Positions 25,766 through 34,785 of a stretch of 36,306 bases of DNA are shown here, one piece after another. Position 1 is the stretch's first letter, and each line of letters starts with the position of its first letter. The notes beneath the pieces are model-generated. The model worked only from the letters and a program-made list of their open reading frames with translations. It had not been told where the DNA came from and did not search any database. The position numbers and the translations under genes are program-made. The DNA is from Lachnospiraceae bacterium (GTDB lineage: Bacteria > Bacillota > Clostridia > Lachnospirales > Lachnospiraceae), in assembly GCA_022510605.1 (NCBI GenBank), contig JAFLTB010000027.1:1-36306 (forward strand). The letters run 5' to 3'.

Positions 25766-27189
25766 ATGCAAGGAGGAAATTTTGATGTGATGGAAAGGAT
25801 GCCTGTTCCCAGGGCCATCCTGAAACTTTCTATCCCGGCACTGATAACTACCGTTATATCGTTGGTCTATAACATGACGGATACCTACTTTATCGGATTA
25901 TTGGATGATCCGGTACAGCTGGGTGCTATTTCTTTGGCATTTCCGGTTTTTATGATTATCCAGTCGGTAGGTAATATTTTTGGGTATGGTGCACCTTCCT
26001 ATATTTCCCGCTGCCTTGGTGGAAAAAAATATGAGGAGGTAAAGCGCACCAGTTCAGTATCTGCGTATATTGCAACATTGCTTACCATCCTCTTAACGGG
26101 GTATATTTTCTTCTTCAAAAGCCGATTTTAAGCGTACTTGGCACCAGTTCCAATAATGTGGCACCTACCAGAGACTATTTGAACATTATTGTCGCTTTTG
26201 GATTTGTTATGACGTTACAAGTTGCTCTCCCTGCATTTTTGCGTGCAGAAGGGAAAGCGAAGGAGGCGGCCCTGGGTTCCGGAATTGGTATTGCGTTAAA
26301 TATTATCCTTGACCCGGTCTTTATTCTTGGATTACATCAGGGTGTGGCTGGTGCTGCCTGGGCTACGATTATCAGTAATGCAGTTGCCGTGGTTTATTAT
26401 TTAATCCTGTATTTCAAATCCAATACAGTTCTTTCCATACAGCCACGGTATTTCAGACCAAGCAAAAGGATTTTGTCCGAGGTTCTGAAAATAGGTCTGC
26501 CCTCTGCCGCTTCGACAATTCTTATGAGTTGTGCCAGCATACTAATGCAGGGCCTGGCATCCCGCTATGGCGATTATGTGATATCTGCCTATGGTGTAGC
26601 AACAAAGATGATTAGTATTGCCTTTATGCTCATATTGGGATATGCTTCCGGATACTCGCCATTTGCGGGATACAATTATGGTTCCCGGAATTACAAGCGG
26701 ATGCTGTCTGCATTCAAATTTGCCGCAGTTTCATCCACTTGTGCGTGTTTTCTCTTTTTAGCTCCGTTTATCTTTTGGGGCCGTGCGTTTATGGGGGCAT
26801 TCACATCCGATGCGAAGATTATTGAGACCGGCGTACAATTTTTGCGTGCGTATGCGTGGTGTCTGCCGTTTTTGGGCATGCAGGTGTCTTTAATGTGTAC
26901 ATTTCAGGCAACAGGCTCCGCAGTAAAATCCCTGGTTGTCAATCTGGGACGGCAGTGTATTTTTCATATACCATTAATTATTATCCTTAACAGGATATGG
27001 CATTTAACAGGATTAACATACGCAGGGCCGGTAGCAGATATTTTGACGGCGCTTACTGCCGTACTGCTGGGTATTCCATTGTTACGCAGACTGGTTGATA
27101 AATCAAAAGAACAAGTGGAATCAAAAGAGCAAAGGGAATCAAAAGAACAGGTGGAGCGGAAAGAGAAAAAGGAGGTCGTCACAGAATGA
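25766..27189 (+). pseudogene. MATE-family efflux pump gene with a frameshift
   Basis: The first 121 codons encode the start of a MATE multidrug/sodium antiporter (ILKLSIPALITTVISLVYNMTDTYFIG) and end at a TAA (26129-26131) after GYIFFFKSRF. The matching continuation is in the -1 frame: from 26119 it reads KPILSVLGTSSNNVAPTRDYLNIIVAFGF and runs open to TGA at 27187-27189. Restoring one base in the A4 run at 26117-26120 gives a single protein of about 474 residues, the usual MATE length with 12 helices. The gene is thus either broken by a one-base loss, phase-variable, or affected by a sequence error. The remainder looks undecayed. Its ATGA overlap couples it to the next gene. Confidence 0.85.
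27103..27156 (+). repeat. Three 18-base tandem repeats at the MATE gene 3' end
   Basis: Units at 27103-27120, 27121-27138 and 27139-27156 differ at a few positions and encode SKEQVE, SKEQRE and SKEQVE. They give the pump a charged cytoplasmic tail. The repeat unit keeps the reading frame, so copy number could vary without breaking the protein. Confidence 0.85.
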
Positions 27190-27788
27190 AAACAATCATA
27201 TGTATTAGCCGTCAGTTTGCCAGTGGCGGGCTTGAGATTGGGAAAATACTGGCAGAAAGATTAGACATTCCTCTTTATGACAGTGAAATCATTGACGAAT
27301 GTGTAGTGAAGACAGGCATGAATAAAGAACTTGTTCACAGTCATGACGAAAAGGCGAGTGCAAGTCTGCTGTATTCCATTGCCATGGGGTATTTGGGGAA
27401 CCATTACATAGAGGCTCCGGGAGATGCGGTTTTCCGGGCTCAGGCGGAGGCAATCCGTGGCTTCGCTGAGAAAGGTGCCTGCATTATAGTGGGACGTTGT
27501 GCCGGTGAGGTTCTGCGGGACATTCCCGATTGTAAAAGGATTTTCGTTTATGCAGATGGAGATTTCAGACAAAACCGGGCAACAACACAATATGGTTGTG
27601 AACAGGGAAAAGTAAAGAAAATTTTACGGGATAAAGACCGGGAGCGGGCATCCTATTATACCCGCTATGCAGATTATCCATGGGATTCCATTCAAAGTTT
27701 TGATTTGGCAATTAACACCGCCTGCTGTGGAATAGAAGGGGCAGTCAGCGTGATTTCGGCGTTTGTAGAATGCTGTGAAAAAGGATGA
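27186..27788 (+). CDS. Cytidylate kinase-like family protein
   Basis: A 200-residue P-loop-type protein of the cytidylate kinase-like family, which is common in Clostridia and has no firmly known substrate. It begins ICISRQFASGGLEIGKILAERLDIPLYD, where SRQFASGGLEIG takes the place of the P-loop. It continues with IIVGRCAGEVL and a lid-like region KILRDKDRERASYYTRYAD. True CMP kinases have a different P-loop and NMP-binding domain, so nucleotide kinase activity should not be assumed. The start overlaps the MATE stop (ATGA), so expression depends on that transcript. The link to drug efflux is only by position. Confidence 0.82.
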   Translation: MKTIICISRQFASGGLEIGKILAERLDIPLYDSEIIDECVVKTGMNKELVHSHDEKASASLLYSIAMGYLGNHYIEAPGDAVFRAQAEAIRGFAEKGACIIVGRCAGEVLRDIPDCKRIFVYADGDFRQNRATTQYGCEQGKVKKILRDKDRERASYYTRYADYPWDSIQSFDLAINTACCGIEGAVSVISAFVECCEKG

Positions 27789-27807
27789 ACCAAATGCACC
27801 CGCTTTT

Positions 27808-27847
27808 GCAGGCAATGCCACGCCTTAGCAGACAATGCTACGCCTTA
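27808..27847. repeat. 20-base tandem duplication at the arcC 3' end
   Basis: Two adjacent 20-base units (27808-27827 and 27828-27847) differ at two positions. Each begins with GCA and ends with ACGCCTTA. The second contains the last codons and stop of the carbamate kinase gene, read on the minus strand. It appears to be a local duplication of the gene end between two convergent genes. Confidence 0.7.
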
Positions 27848-28761
27848 ATAATCGTTCCCATTCTTTCTTTCATGCCCTCATAGGCATTTTCCAGTTTGGT
27901 GATAATGGCGGTTCGCTCTTCTCCGGCAGAGACGAAGGCCACACTGGCATCAATCTTTGGTAGTGTAGTAATGGGGTCAAAATGCCCTTCATCAATGAGT
28001 TTTATGGCTTCGCTTACCGAAATGCTCCCCACCGGTTTTGTGCCGTTGTCAATGCTCATCTGCTCCTTGGAGGTCAGAATCAGAAGGTGGGAGGCATCTA
28101 CCATGTCTGCCAGCTTGGCCGCTGTGTAATCTTTTTCAATGACAGCGCTGGCGCCCTTTAAGCGGGTGCCCTGTTCCATAACAGGGATACCGCCGCCACC
28201 GGCGGCAATCACTAACTGTCCCGCATCTAAGAGAGCGGTGATGGCATCGATTTCATAAATGTCAATGGGACGGGGAGAGGCGATGATACGACGGTAGCCG
28301 CCCTCCTCCGGCACCACATAATTTCCTTTTTCTTCTTCCGCCTCCGCTTCCTCCTTTGTCATAACCCGGCCGATTACTTTAGAAGGGTGGTTAAAGGCCT
28401 TGTCAAAAGGGTCCACCCGGACCTGTGTAATTACAGTAGATACCGGTTTGAAAATACCGCGGTTCAAAAGCTCCGTGCGGAGGGCATTTTGCAAGTCATA
28501 GCCAATATAGCCCTGGCTCATGGCCCCGCAAAGGGACATGGGAGCCACCGTGTAGCGGCTGTCCAATCTGGCAAATTCTGTCATGGCAGTCTGAATCATA
28601 CCTACCTGTGGCCCATTGCTGTGGGTAATTACAATCTGATATTTCTGCTCCACCAGGTCAGCAATGGCCTCGGCGGCTTTTTCTACATTTTTCTGCTGTT
28701 CCGGGAAAGTTTCTCCAAAGGCATTTCGCCCCAGAGCAATTACAATCCGTTTATTATTCAT
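27838..28761 (-). CDS. arcC: Carbamate kinase
   Basis: A 307-residue cytoplasmic enzyme of the amino-acid kinase fold. It makes ATP from carbamoyl phosphate and ADP, releasing carbamate (CO2 and ammonia). Recognised parts are the N-terminal RIVIALGRNAFGETFPEQQ, ITHSNGPQVGMIQTAM, the VIAAGGGGIPV nucleotide region, ASAVIEKDYTAAKLAD and the C-terminal ISVSEAIKLIDEGHF. The usual GGNA phosphate-loop motif reads GRNA here, a variant I believe is found in some clostridial enzymes. No arginine deiminase or ornithine transcarbamylase gene is adjacent, so its source of carbamoyl phosphate is not shown. A GGAGG site lies eight bases before the ATG. Confidence 0.93.
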   Translation of the reverse strand: MNNKRIVIALGRNAFGETFPEQQKNVEKAAEAIADLVEQKYQIVITHSNGPQVGMIQTAMTEFARLDSRYTVAPMSLCGAMSQGYIGYDLQNALRTELLNRGIFKPVSTVITQVRVDPFDKAFNHPSKVIGRVMTKEEAEAEEEKGNYVVPEEGGYRRIIASPRPIDIYEIDAITALLDAGQLVIAAGGGGIPVMEQGTRLKGASAVIEKDYTAAKLADMVDASHLLILTSKEQMSIDNGTKPVGSISVSEAIKLIDEGHFDPITTLPKIDASVAFVSAGEERTAIITKLENAYEGMKERMGTIIKA

Positions 28762-28835
28762 GGCATATCCTCCATTGTCCGATATTAAGTCTCAAGAGCA
28801 GCACGATGCACCATCGTTATACTGACTTGAAGTTT

Positions 28836-28864
28836 ATTATAGCAAAGATATGGGAAAGATTCAA
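28836..28864 (-). promoter_or_regulatory. Promoter of arcC
   Basis: On the minus strand TTGAAT (28859-28864) and TATAAT (28836-28841) are separated by exactly 17 bases, pointing at arcC with a leader of about 65-70 bases. In that leader ACGATG and CATCGT pair as a small hairpin around a 3-base loop. Confidence 0.72.
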
Positions 28865-28907
28865 CTGCACGCTGCCGCCATAGTGAAATATTAGAAGATT
28901 CCTCTTA

Positions 28908-28936
28908 TTGACGTGGCGCCGTAAATCAAGTATAAT
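28908..28936 (+). promoter_or_regulatory. Promoter of the beta-CASP nuclease gene
   Basis: TTGACG (28908-28913) and TATAAT (28931-28936) are separated by 17 bases, a near-consensus sigma-A promoter. It is divergent from the arcC promoter about 45 bases away and leaves a 5' UTR of about 50 bases. Confidence 0.78.
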
Positions 28937-28992
28937 AAAGGAATAAAAGGGGGTTGCAGTCATTCGGGGTTCATAAGTCAGGAGGAGGGTAT

Positions 28993-30594
28993 ATGAAACT
29001 TGTATTTGTGGGGGCAGACCATGAAGTGACAGGCAGCTGCCATTATGTAGAGGTGGGGGAGAAGAAACTCTGTGTAGATATCGGTATGGAGCAGGGAAAG
29101 GATTTGTTTGAAAATCAGGAAATTCCGGTGAATCCGTCGGAGATTGATTTCATTTTTCTGACCCATGCCCATATTGACCATACCGGTCTTTTGCCGATGC
29201 TGTATGCCAGAGGCTTCCGGGGGCAGGTATATGCCACGAAAGCCACGGTGGAACTGAGCCAGATTATGCTCAGAGACAGCGCACATATTCAGCAGTTTGA
29301 GGCGGAGTGGCGCAACCGCAAGGCCAGACGCTCCGGAGGAGAGACCTATCAGCCTCTATATACCATGGAGGACGCCATGGGAGCGATTCAGCTGTTAATT
29401 CCCTGTGACTATGACCGTCTGATACCTGTGTGTGATGAGATTACGGTGCGGTTTACGGATGTGGGACATCTGCTGGGCTCTTCTTCCATTGAGATAATGG
29501 GCCGGGAGGACGGAGAGGAACGGACGATTGTTTTCTCCGGTGATATTGGCAATGTCAATAAACCGATTTTGAAAAATCCAACGTATACCAAAGCGGCAGA
29601 TTATGTCGTGATGGAATCTACATATGGAGACCGGCTGCATGGCGGCACGCCGGACCACGTGGGAGAACTGGCAGATATTATTGAACAGACCTTTGAGCGG
29701 GGCGGCAACGTTGTCATTCCTTCCTTTGCAGTGGGAAGGACCCAGGAACTTCTGTATTTTATCCGTCAGATTAAGGAGCGGGGGCTGGTGACAGCCAAAC
29801 CGGATTTTGAAGTATATGTGGACAGTCCGCTGGCGGTGGAGGCCACCAGCATTTTTAAGAAAAATGTCCAGCAATGCTTTGATGATGAGGCCAGGGGACT
29901 GGTGGAAAAAGGGATTAATCCCATCGGTTTTCCCGGCTTGAAACTGTCCATTACCAGCGAGGACAGTAAGGCAATCAATTTTGATATGGAACCCAAGGTG
30001 ATTATTTCCGCCTCCGGCATGTGCGAAGCCGGGCGAATCCGCCACCATTTGAAACACAATCTGTGGCGGAAGGAAAGCACCATTGTGTTTGTGGGGTATC
30101 AGACCCACGGGACACTGGGACGCTCTCTGCTGGAGGGCGCATCCCAGGTGAAATTATTTGGAGAAGTAGTAGAGGTTCAGGCTGTCATAACCAAAATTGC
30201 AGGTGTCAGCGGTCATGCAGACCGGGATGGACTTCTCAAATGGATAAACGGTTTTACAGAGCGGCCGCCGAAGCATGTCTTTGTGGTACACGGGGAGGAC
30301 AGTGTTTGTACCAGTTTTACCCGGACCCTGGAGGACTCGGGATATATTGCCTCGGCGCCCTACAGTGGCAGTGTCTTTGATTTGATAAGCGGCGAATTTG
30401 TGAAAGAGGCGCTGCCAGTGGCAGTGAAGAAAAAAGCGGCGGCGAAGAAGCGGTCAGGAGATATGTTCCAGCGTCTGATGACAGCAGGCCAGCGGCTGAT
30501 TTCGGTTATCCGTAAAAATGAGGGATTGAGCAACAAGGACACCGCAAAATTTGCGGACCAGATTAATGCCCTGTGTGACAAATGGGAACGATGA
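28993..30594 (+). CDS. Metallo-beta-lactamase/beta-CASP RNA nuclease-like protein
   Basis: A 533-residue cytoplasmic hydrolase with the two-metal motif HAHIDH (58-63) and later zinc ligands in DVGHLLGSSSIE and VVIFSGDIGN-like segments. The beta-CASP cap has PSFAVGRTQELL, ISASGMCEAGRIRHHL and VSGHADRDGLLKWI. These are features of the CPSF-type archaeal and bacterial RNA nucleases rather than lactamases. It is probably an RNA-processing enzyme, with substrates unknown. The ATG at 28993 is chosen over an in-frame start at 28954 because GGAGGAGGG lies just upstream. A Lys-rich stretch (VKKKAAAKKR) and an about 40-residue C-terminal extension follow the nuclease core and may contact nucleic acid. 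Confidence 0.88.
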   Translation: MKLVFVGADHEVTGSCHYVEVGEKKLCVDIGMEQGKDLFENQEIPVNPSEIDFIFLTHAHIDHTGLLPMLYARGFRGQVYATKATVELSQIMLRDSAHIQQFEAEWRNRKARRSGGETYQPLYTMEDAMGAIQLLIPCDYDRLIPVCDEITVRFTDVGHLLGSSSIEIMGREDGEERTIVFSGDIGNVNKPILKNPTYTKAADYVVMESTYGDRLHGGTPDHVGELADIIEQTFERGGNVVIPSFAVGRTQELLYFIRQIKERGLVTAKPDFEVYVDSPLAVEATSIFKKNVQQCFDDEARGLVEKGINPIGFPGLKLSITSEDSKAINFDMEPKVIISASGMCEAGRIRHHLKHNLWRKESTIVFVGYQTHGTLGRSLLEGASQVKLFGEVVEVQAVITKIAGVSGHADRDGLLKWINGFTERPPKHVFVVHGEDSVCTSFTRTLEDSGYIASAPYSGSVFDLISGEFVKEALPVAVKKKAAAKKRSGDMFQRLMTAGQRLISVIRKNEGLSNKDTAKFADQINALCDKWER

Positions 30595-30629
30595 ATAGGA
30601 TGGAGAACGAATGGAGGAGGCGCTACAGC

Positions 30630-32405
30630 ATGGCAATGTATTCAAATCAGCAGCAGGTGCTGGACAATGATCTGATGGAAGAGCAGGCAAAGCAGATTGC
30701 TTTGGATTTCTTTTACTCATATTATGTCCGGCGGGACTTAGAAGGCGTCTTGTGGAATGTCAGTGATAGGGTGCACTGGATTGGCTCAAAGGAGTATTTT
30801 GTGGCGCGTAGCAAGGAGGAGATGAGGAAATTTCTTCAGAAGGAAATTCAGCGTATGCCCCATGAGTCTATATTAAAAGTGATAAGTTCAGAGGTGGTGA
30901 TGTTAGGCGGAGGCTGCTACAATGTCACAGGGGAACTGGAGGTAAGGGTTCCTTACCATACCCAGATTTCCTACTATAATCTGAGGTATTCCATGGTTGT
31001 CCTGTGTCAGGAGAATGAGTATGAGATTGCCTCCATACATACTTCTTTGTCTGAAGGGGAAGATTTTGGGCAGAATGGAGAAACGAATGGGGGGAACCCC
31101 CTTCACCAGATGGCGAAGGATATTAAGAATCAGGCTCAGTACGATATGCTGACGGGTGTTTATACGCTGGATTATTTTAAGGAGGAAGCCCGCCGGTTTC
31201 TGGATAAAAACGGGAAGACGGGACATTATGCCATGCTTTGTACGGATATCGACCATTATGAGCAGATTAACAACCTGTATGGTCTGAAGAGAGCGGACAA
31301 GATTCTTTCCGATTTGGCGACTCTGCTTACCACCTGCAGTCAGACGGTGCAGTTGTGCTGCCGGAGTGTAGCCGATCATTTTGTCTTACTGGTGTCCTAT
31401 ACGGAAGTGGGAAGACTGAAACTTTTGCTAAAAAATATAAATGAGGCGTTTTGGAAGAGTATCGGAGGCGAGTATTCGGAGGCCAGACCCAATCTGGGGT
31501 TTGGTGTATACCTGATTGAAAATACGGCAGATGATATAGGGAAAATGGTGGAATGCGCCAATGTGGCGAGAAAAAGCCTGCATTATCAGAAAAGTTCCAG
31601 CGCCTTTTTTGATGTTCAGGTATTCCGCAAAATGGAACGGGTGAGGAAAATTGAGCAGACTATGAAGGGGGCACTGGAAGAGGGAGAATTTAAGGTTTAT
31701 CTTCAGCCAAAATACGGTTTGGAGGCCGGGAAAATTGTGGGAGCGGAGGCGCTGTGCCGCTGGATTCGGAGAGATGGCTCCATGGTTTATCCGGATGAAT
31801 TTATTCCTATCTTTGAAAAAAATGGTTTTATAAAGAATCTGGATTTTTATATGCTGGACGAGATATGCAAGATGATTCAAAAGAGACTAAAGCAGAAGAA
31901 ACGCTGTGTCTCGGTGTCTATTAACCAGTCCCGTGTCCTGTTAAGCGATAGGGATTATGTGGCCCGAATTGCTGCGGTGTTAGCCAAACACAATACCCCG
32001 GCCAAATATATTGAACTGGAACTGACAGAACGAATTTTCAAGGATGACCTGTCGGGGATTGCCCAGATGATGAAAAGCCTGAAGGAACTGGGAATTCGCT
32101 GGTCCATTGATGATTTTGGCACGGGATATTCTTCTTTGAACCTTTTGAAGGATTTACCGGTGGATATCATAAAAATAGATAAGTCCTTTCTGGATGAAAC
32201 GGAAACCTCGGACGCCAGTAAAATTATTATCCGAAAAACAGTGGAACTGACACAGGAACTGGATAAAATGGTAGTGTGTGAGGGCGTGGAAACCGAGTCT
32301 CAGGCAGATTATCTTAGAAATATCCAATGTGATATGGCGCAGGGGTATCTATATGCCAAACCGATGCCAATGAATGAATTTGAACAATTGCTGGACGAGG
32401 GATAG
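30630..32405 (+). CDS. Cyclic-di-GMP phosphodiesterase with NTF2-like and degenerate GGDEF domains
   Basis: A 591-residue soluble signalling protein. Residues 20-150 look like an NTF2/SnoaL-like fold (ALDFFYSYYVRRDLEGVLWN). A GGDEF-like domain (about 170-315) follows, whose active-site motif reads RSVADHF (245-251) instead of GGDEF, so cyclase activity is unlikely. The EAL domain (about 345-585) keeps its key motifs: EAL at 373-375, ELTE, Asp494-Asp495 in DDFGTGYSS, and EGVET. It should therefore degrade cyclic-di-GMP, perhaps controlled by the degenerate domain binding GTP. The start at 30630 is chosen because AGGAGG ends about nine bases upstream. A longer in-frame start (30582) would overlap the preceding gene. 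Confidence 0.9.
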   Translation: MAMYSNQQQVLDNDLMEEQAKQIALDFFYSYYVRRDLEGVLWNVSDRVHWIGSKEYFVARSKEEMRKFLQKEIQRMPHESILKVISSEVVMLGGGCYNVTGELEVRVPYHTQISYYNLRYSMVVLCQENEYEIASIHTSLSEGEDFGQNGETNGGNPLHQMAKDIKNQAQYDMLTGVYTLDYFKEEARRFLDKNGKTGHYAMLCTDIDHYEQINNLYGLKRADKILSDLATLLTTCSQTVQLCCRSVADHFVLLVSYTEVGRLKLLLKNINEAFWKSIGGEYSEARPNLGFGVYLIENTADDIGKMVECANVARKSLHYQKSSSAFFDVQVFRKMERVRKIEQTMKGALEEGEFKVYLQPKYGLEAGKIVGAEALCRWIRRDGSMVYPDEFIPIFEKNGFIKNLDFYMLDEICKMIQKRLKQKKRCVSVSINQSRVLLSDRDYVARIAAVLAKHNTPAKYIELELTERIFKDDLSGIAQMMKSLKELGIRWSIDDFGTGYSSLNLLKDLPVDIIKIDKSFLDETETSDASKIIIRKTVELTQELDKMVVCEGVETESQADYLRNIQCDMAQGYLYAKPMPMNEFEQLLDEG

Positions 32406-32439
32406 ACGGAGGCATTTTGATTACAGGAGTGGAAATACT

Positions 32440-33990
32440 ATGAAGAAAGCATTGAAACCAATATTACTTACTCTGCTGGTGATGGGAGTGCTGACTGGCG
32501 GGGCTGTTTTTCTGTTGACAGGCGGCAGTGGTACAACGAGTGAATTTACCAAACGCATTGCTGCGGAGCAAAACGACCAGGAGGCTTCCAGAGGCTATCG
32601 CTTTGACACCGACCAGGGGGCCGTGCCGTTACTGACATCCGGTGAGGATAAAAATGTCCTGAATTTTGACAGCCAGAATCCATATCAGATATCGACCTCC
32701 ACAGAGGCCAGAGCCAGGCTGGACCGGCTGATTAAGCGCACCACAGCCACACTGGAATCGCCAATTATTGCCGCCAATCCTTTTGGTACCAATGAGAATA
32801 CCTTTTATTTTTATTTTGAGACCAGTTACCGGGGCATGATACGCTACACAGTAATGGTGGCAGATGAAGCCATCTCTGACCATGTTCGTTATGTCAATAA
32901 TGGTAAAGAAAACAACCTGTCACAAACCCATGAGTTCACTGTAAGCGGGCTGGTTCCGGGAATGAAAAATTATATCAAGATTGAAGTTTTAGACAGCACC
33001 GGCGCCCAGCGGGAGTCGCAGGTTTACAAATGTGATGTGCCGGGTTCCCAGGCGTCTGTCCGGTTGTCGATGCAGGAGGGACGCAGTAAAGAGCTCTGTG
33101 AAAGCGGTTTGTTTTTTGTGTTTCCGGCAAACGATAAAAAAATTTATGCCTATGACAATGCAGGGGTTTTGAGAAATACCGTGCAAACGGAGACCGGTCA
33201 TGGCAGACGAATTTACCAGTCGGGAGACAGTGTGCTGTATCAGGTGTCCGATACGAAGTTGGCCAAAGTCTCTGCTCTGGGCCAGGTAACAGGAGTAGCC
33301 CAGGTATCAGGCTATGGAAAAATTCGGGATTTTGCCTATGATGGCTATGAATATGTATATTGCCTGGTAAATAAGAAAAAACGGGATGTTCTGTTATCCG
33401 TCTCGATTCAGACAGGGCAGGCCAAAGAGGTCTTTGCTTTCCCGAAGGGCGTAAAAACCGTGTCCATGACTACGCCGCAGGCTGGCAGTATCTATGTGGC
33501 CTGTGGAAATCCACAGGGACTTGTGAAACTGGAAGCCCTGACGGGAAAGACGCCGAAGGTGGCCTTTGTTCTGGGGAAAAAGAGTGACTGGCGCAAGGCT
33601 GGATGGAAGAAGAAAACCACGGAAGACCAAACCGTAGTCCGCTGGAATATGGCGAATACTCTTCTGAATCTGGATGAAACCCAGCAAACAGCGGGAAAGA
33701 CCCAAATTAGTGCCTATGTGTCAGACAATGGAAAGGGAACGGGTCTCCAGTTTGGGGTGGATGAAGGCCAAAAGAGCGTAGAAGTGAAAAATTCTTTTCC
33801 CGTGGGACAGGGCGGCTCCTGTGGCTGTCAGGCTTATGGGAAGCATTTCCTTATTTCTGGCAATGGAAACGGGACTTACGAGGAATATGACAAGGAGGGA
33901 AATGTGACGAGACAGTTTTCTCTGGGCCGTGCCATGGAGAATGTGGTGAAACTTTCCCTGAATGGAATGTGTTTTTATGGCGGAGAGTGA
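32440..33990 (+). CDS. Membrane-anchored propeller-like protein (arylsulfotransferase-like N-domain)
   Basis: A 516-residue protein with one N-terminal membrane segment (about 7-29), so probably outside the cell. Residues 105-205 resemble the Ig/Fn3-like N-terminal domain of aryl-sulfate sulfotransferases (SPIIAANPFGTNENTFYFYFET). The rest has repeated strands with WD-like blades. I do not see the catalytic histidine and arginine motifs of true sulfotransferases, so the enzyme activity is not supported. It follows the cyclic-di-GMP phosphodiesterase gene by 34 bases and may share its transcript. The ATG at 32440 follows AGGAGTGG with good spacing. An in-frame longer ORF from 32374 overlaps the preceding gene and lacks such a site. 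Confidence 0.72.
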   Translation: MKKALKPILLTLLVMGVLTGGAVFLLTGGSGTTSEFTKRIAAEQNDQEASRGYRFDTDQGAVPLLTSGEDKNVLNFDSQNPYQISTSTEARARLDRLIKRTTATLESPIIAANPFGTNENTFYFYFETSYRGMIRYTVMVADEAISDHVRYVNNGKENNLSQTHEFTVSGLVPGMKNYIKIEVLDSTGAQRESQVYKCDVPGSQASVRLSMQEGRSKELCESGLFFVFPANDKKIYAYDNAGVLRNTVQTETGHGRRIYQSGDSVLYQVSDTKLAKVSALGQVTGVAQVSGYGKIRDFAYDGYEYVYCLVNKKKRDVLLSVSIQTGQAKEVFAFPKGVKTVSMTTPQAGSIYVACGNPQGLVKLEALTGKTPKVAFVLGKKSDWRKAGWKKKTTEDQTVVRWNMANTLLNLDETQQTAGKTQISAYVSDNGKGTGLQFGVDEGQKSVEVKNSFPVGQGGSCGCQAYGKHFLISGNGNGTYEEYDKEGNVTRQFSLGRAMENVVKLSLNGMCFYGGE

Positions 33991-34002
33991 TTTTTCTGAT
34001 TT

Positions 34003-34029
34003 GAAAAATTTCCCTTATAAAAATTTTTC
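34003..34029. terminator. Weak AT-rich hairpin between genes
   Basis: GAAAAATTT (34003-34011) and AAATTTTTC (34021-34029) are exact reverse complements around a 9-base loop, followed by CGTTTT. The stem has only one G-C pair, so any terminator role is weak. It lies between the propeller-like gene and the transaldolase promoter. Confidence 0.3.
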
Positions 34030-34049
34030 CGTTTTATTGTAAAAAACAG

Positions 34050-34079
34050 TTGAGATTATATGCTTACAGGTTGTATAAT
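34050..34079 (+). promoter_or_regulatory. Promoter of the transaldolase-transketolase operon
   Basis: TTGAGA (34050-34055) and TATAAT (34074-34079) are separated by 18 bases. The transcript would start near 34086 and reach the ATG at 34122 after about 36 bases. An AGGAGGG ribosome site lies within that leader. Confidence 0.7.
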
Positions 34080-34121
34080 AGAGCATATGATATAAATTTA
34101 CTTTATAGGAGGGTAAACGTA

Positions 34122-34775
34122 ATGAGATTTTTTATTGACACTGCCAATGTAGAGGATATCAAAAAGGCAAATGATATGGGAGTTATTTGTGGTGTAACTA
34201 CCAATCCATCCCTGATTGCCAAAGAGGGCAGAGATTTTAATCAGGTGATTGCAGAAATCGCTTCCATCGTGGACGGCCCAATCAGCGGTGAGGTTAAGGC
34301 TACGACAGTAGATGCCGAGGGAATGATTGCTGAGGGACGTGAGATTGCCAAGATTCATGAAAATATGGTAGTTAAGATTCCGATGACAGCCGAGGGCTTA
34401 AAGGCCACCAAGACGCTGACCAGTGAGGGAATCAAGGTAAATGTAACATTGATTTTCTCTGCAAACCAGGCATTGTTAGCTGCAAGGGCAGGGGCTACCT
34501 ATGTATCTCCATTCTTAGGACGTCTGGATGATATTTCCCAGCCGGGTATTGATTTGATTCGTGATATTGCCGAGATTTTTGCTGTTCATGATTTGGATAC
34601 CCAGATTATCGCAGCCAGTGTCCGCAACCCGATTCATGTTACGGATTGTGCGCTGGCAGGTGCAGACATTGCCACCGTGCCATACGGCGTAATTGATCAG
34701 ATGACAAAGCATCCGCTCACCGATGCCGGCATTGATAAATTCCAGAAGGATTATATTGCTGTATTTGGCAAATAG
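34122..34775 (+). CDS. fsa: FSA-type transaldolase
   Basis: A 217-residue enzyme of the short transaldolase/fructose-6-phosphate aldolase family (TalC/MipB). It moves a three-carbon dihydroxyacetone unit between sugar phosphates in the cytoplasm. Family motifs include [30 protein letters not shown] with the Schiff-base Lys85, [29 protein letters not shown] and [10 protein letters not shown] chose ATG 34122 over an upstream in-frame ORF (from 34050) because AGGAGGG is correctly spaced and the homologous start is MRFFIDTA. It heads the pentose-phosphate operon, ten bases before the transketolase gene, and would work in the non-oxidative branch. Confidence 0.95.
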   Translation: MRFFIDTANVEDIKKANDMGVICGVTTNPSLIAKEGRDFNQVIAEIASIVDGPISGEVKATTVDAEGMIAEGREIAKIHENMVVKIPMTAEGLKATKTLTSEGIKVNVTLIFSANQALLAARAGATYVSPFLGRLDDISQPGIDLIRDIAEIFAVHDLDTQIIAASVRNPIHVTDCALAGADIATVPYGVIDQMTKHPLTDAGIDKFQKDYIAVFGK

Positions 34776-34785
34776 GAGGTAAATT

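Noticed and set aside
26111..26131. Programmed -1 ribosomal frameshifting in the MATE gene.
   Set aside because: The site CAAAAGC is not a good slippery heptamer and no downstream structure stands out. MATE proteins are not known to use frameshifting, so a plain one-base loss is more likely.
28803..28820. The small ACGATG/CATCGT hairpin in the arcC leader as a riboswitch.
   Set aside because: It is only six base pairs with a 3-base loop, and no known riboswitch core or terminator accompanies it.
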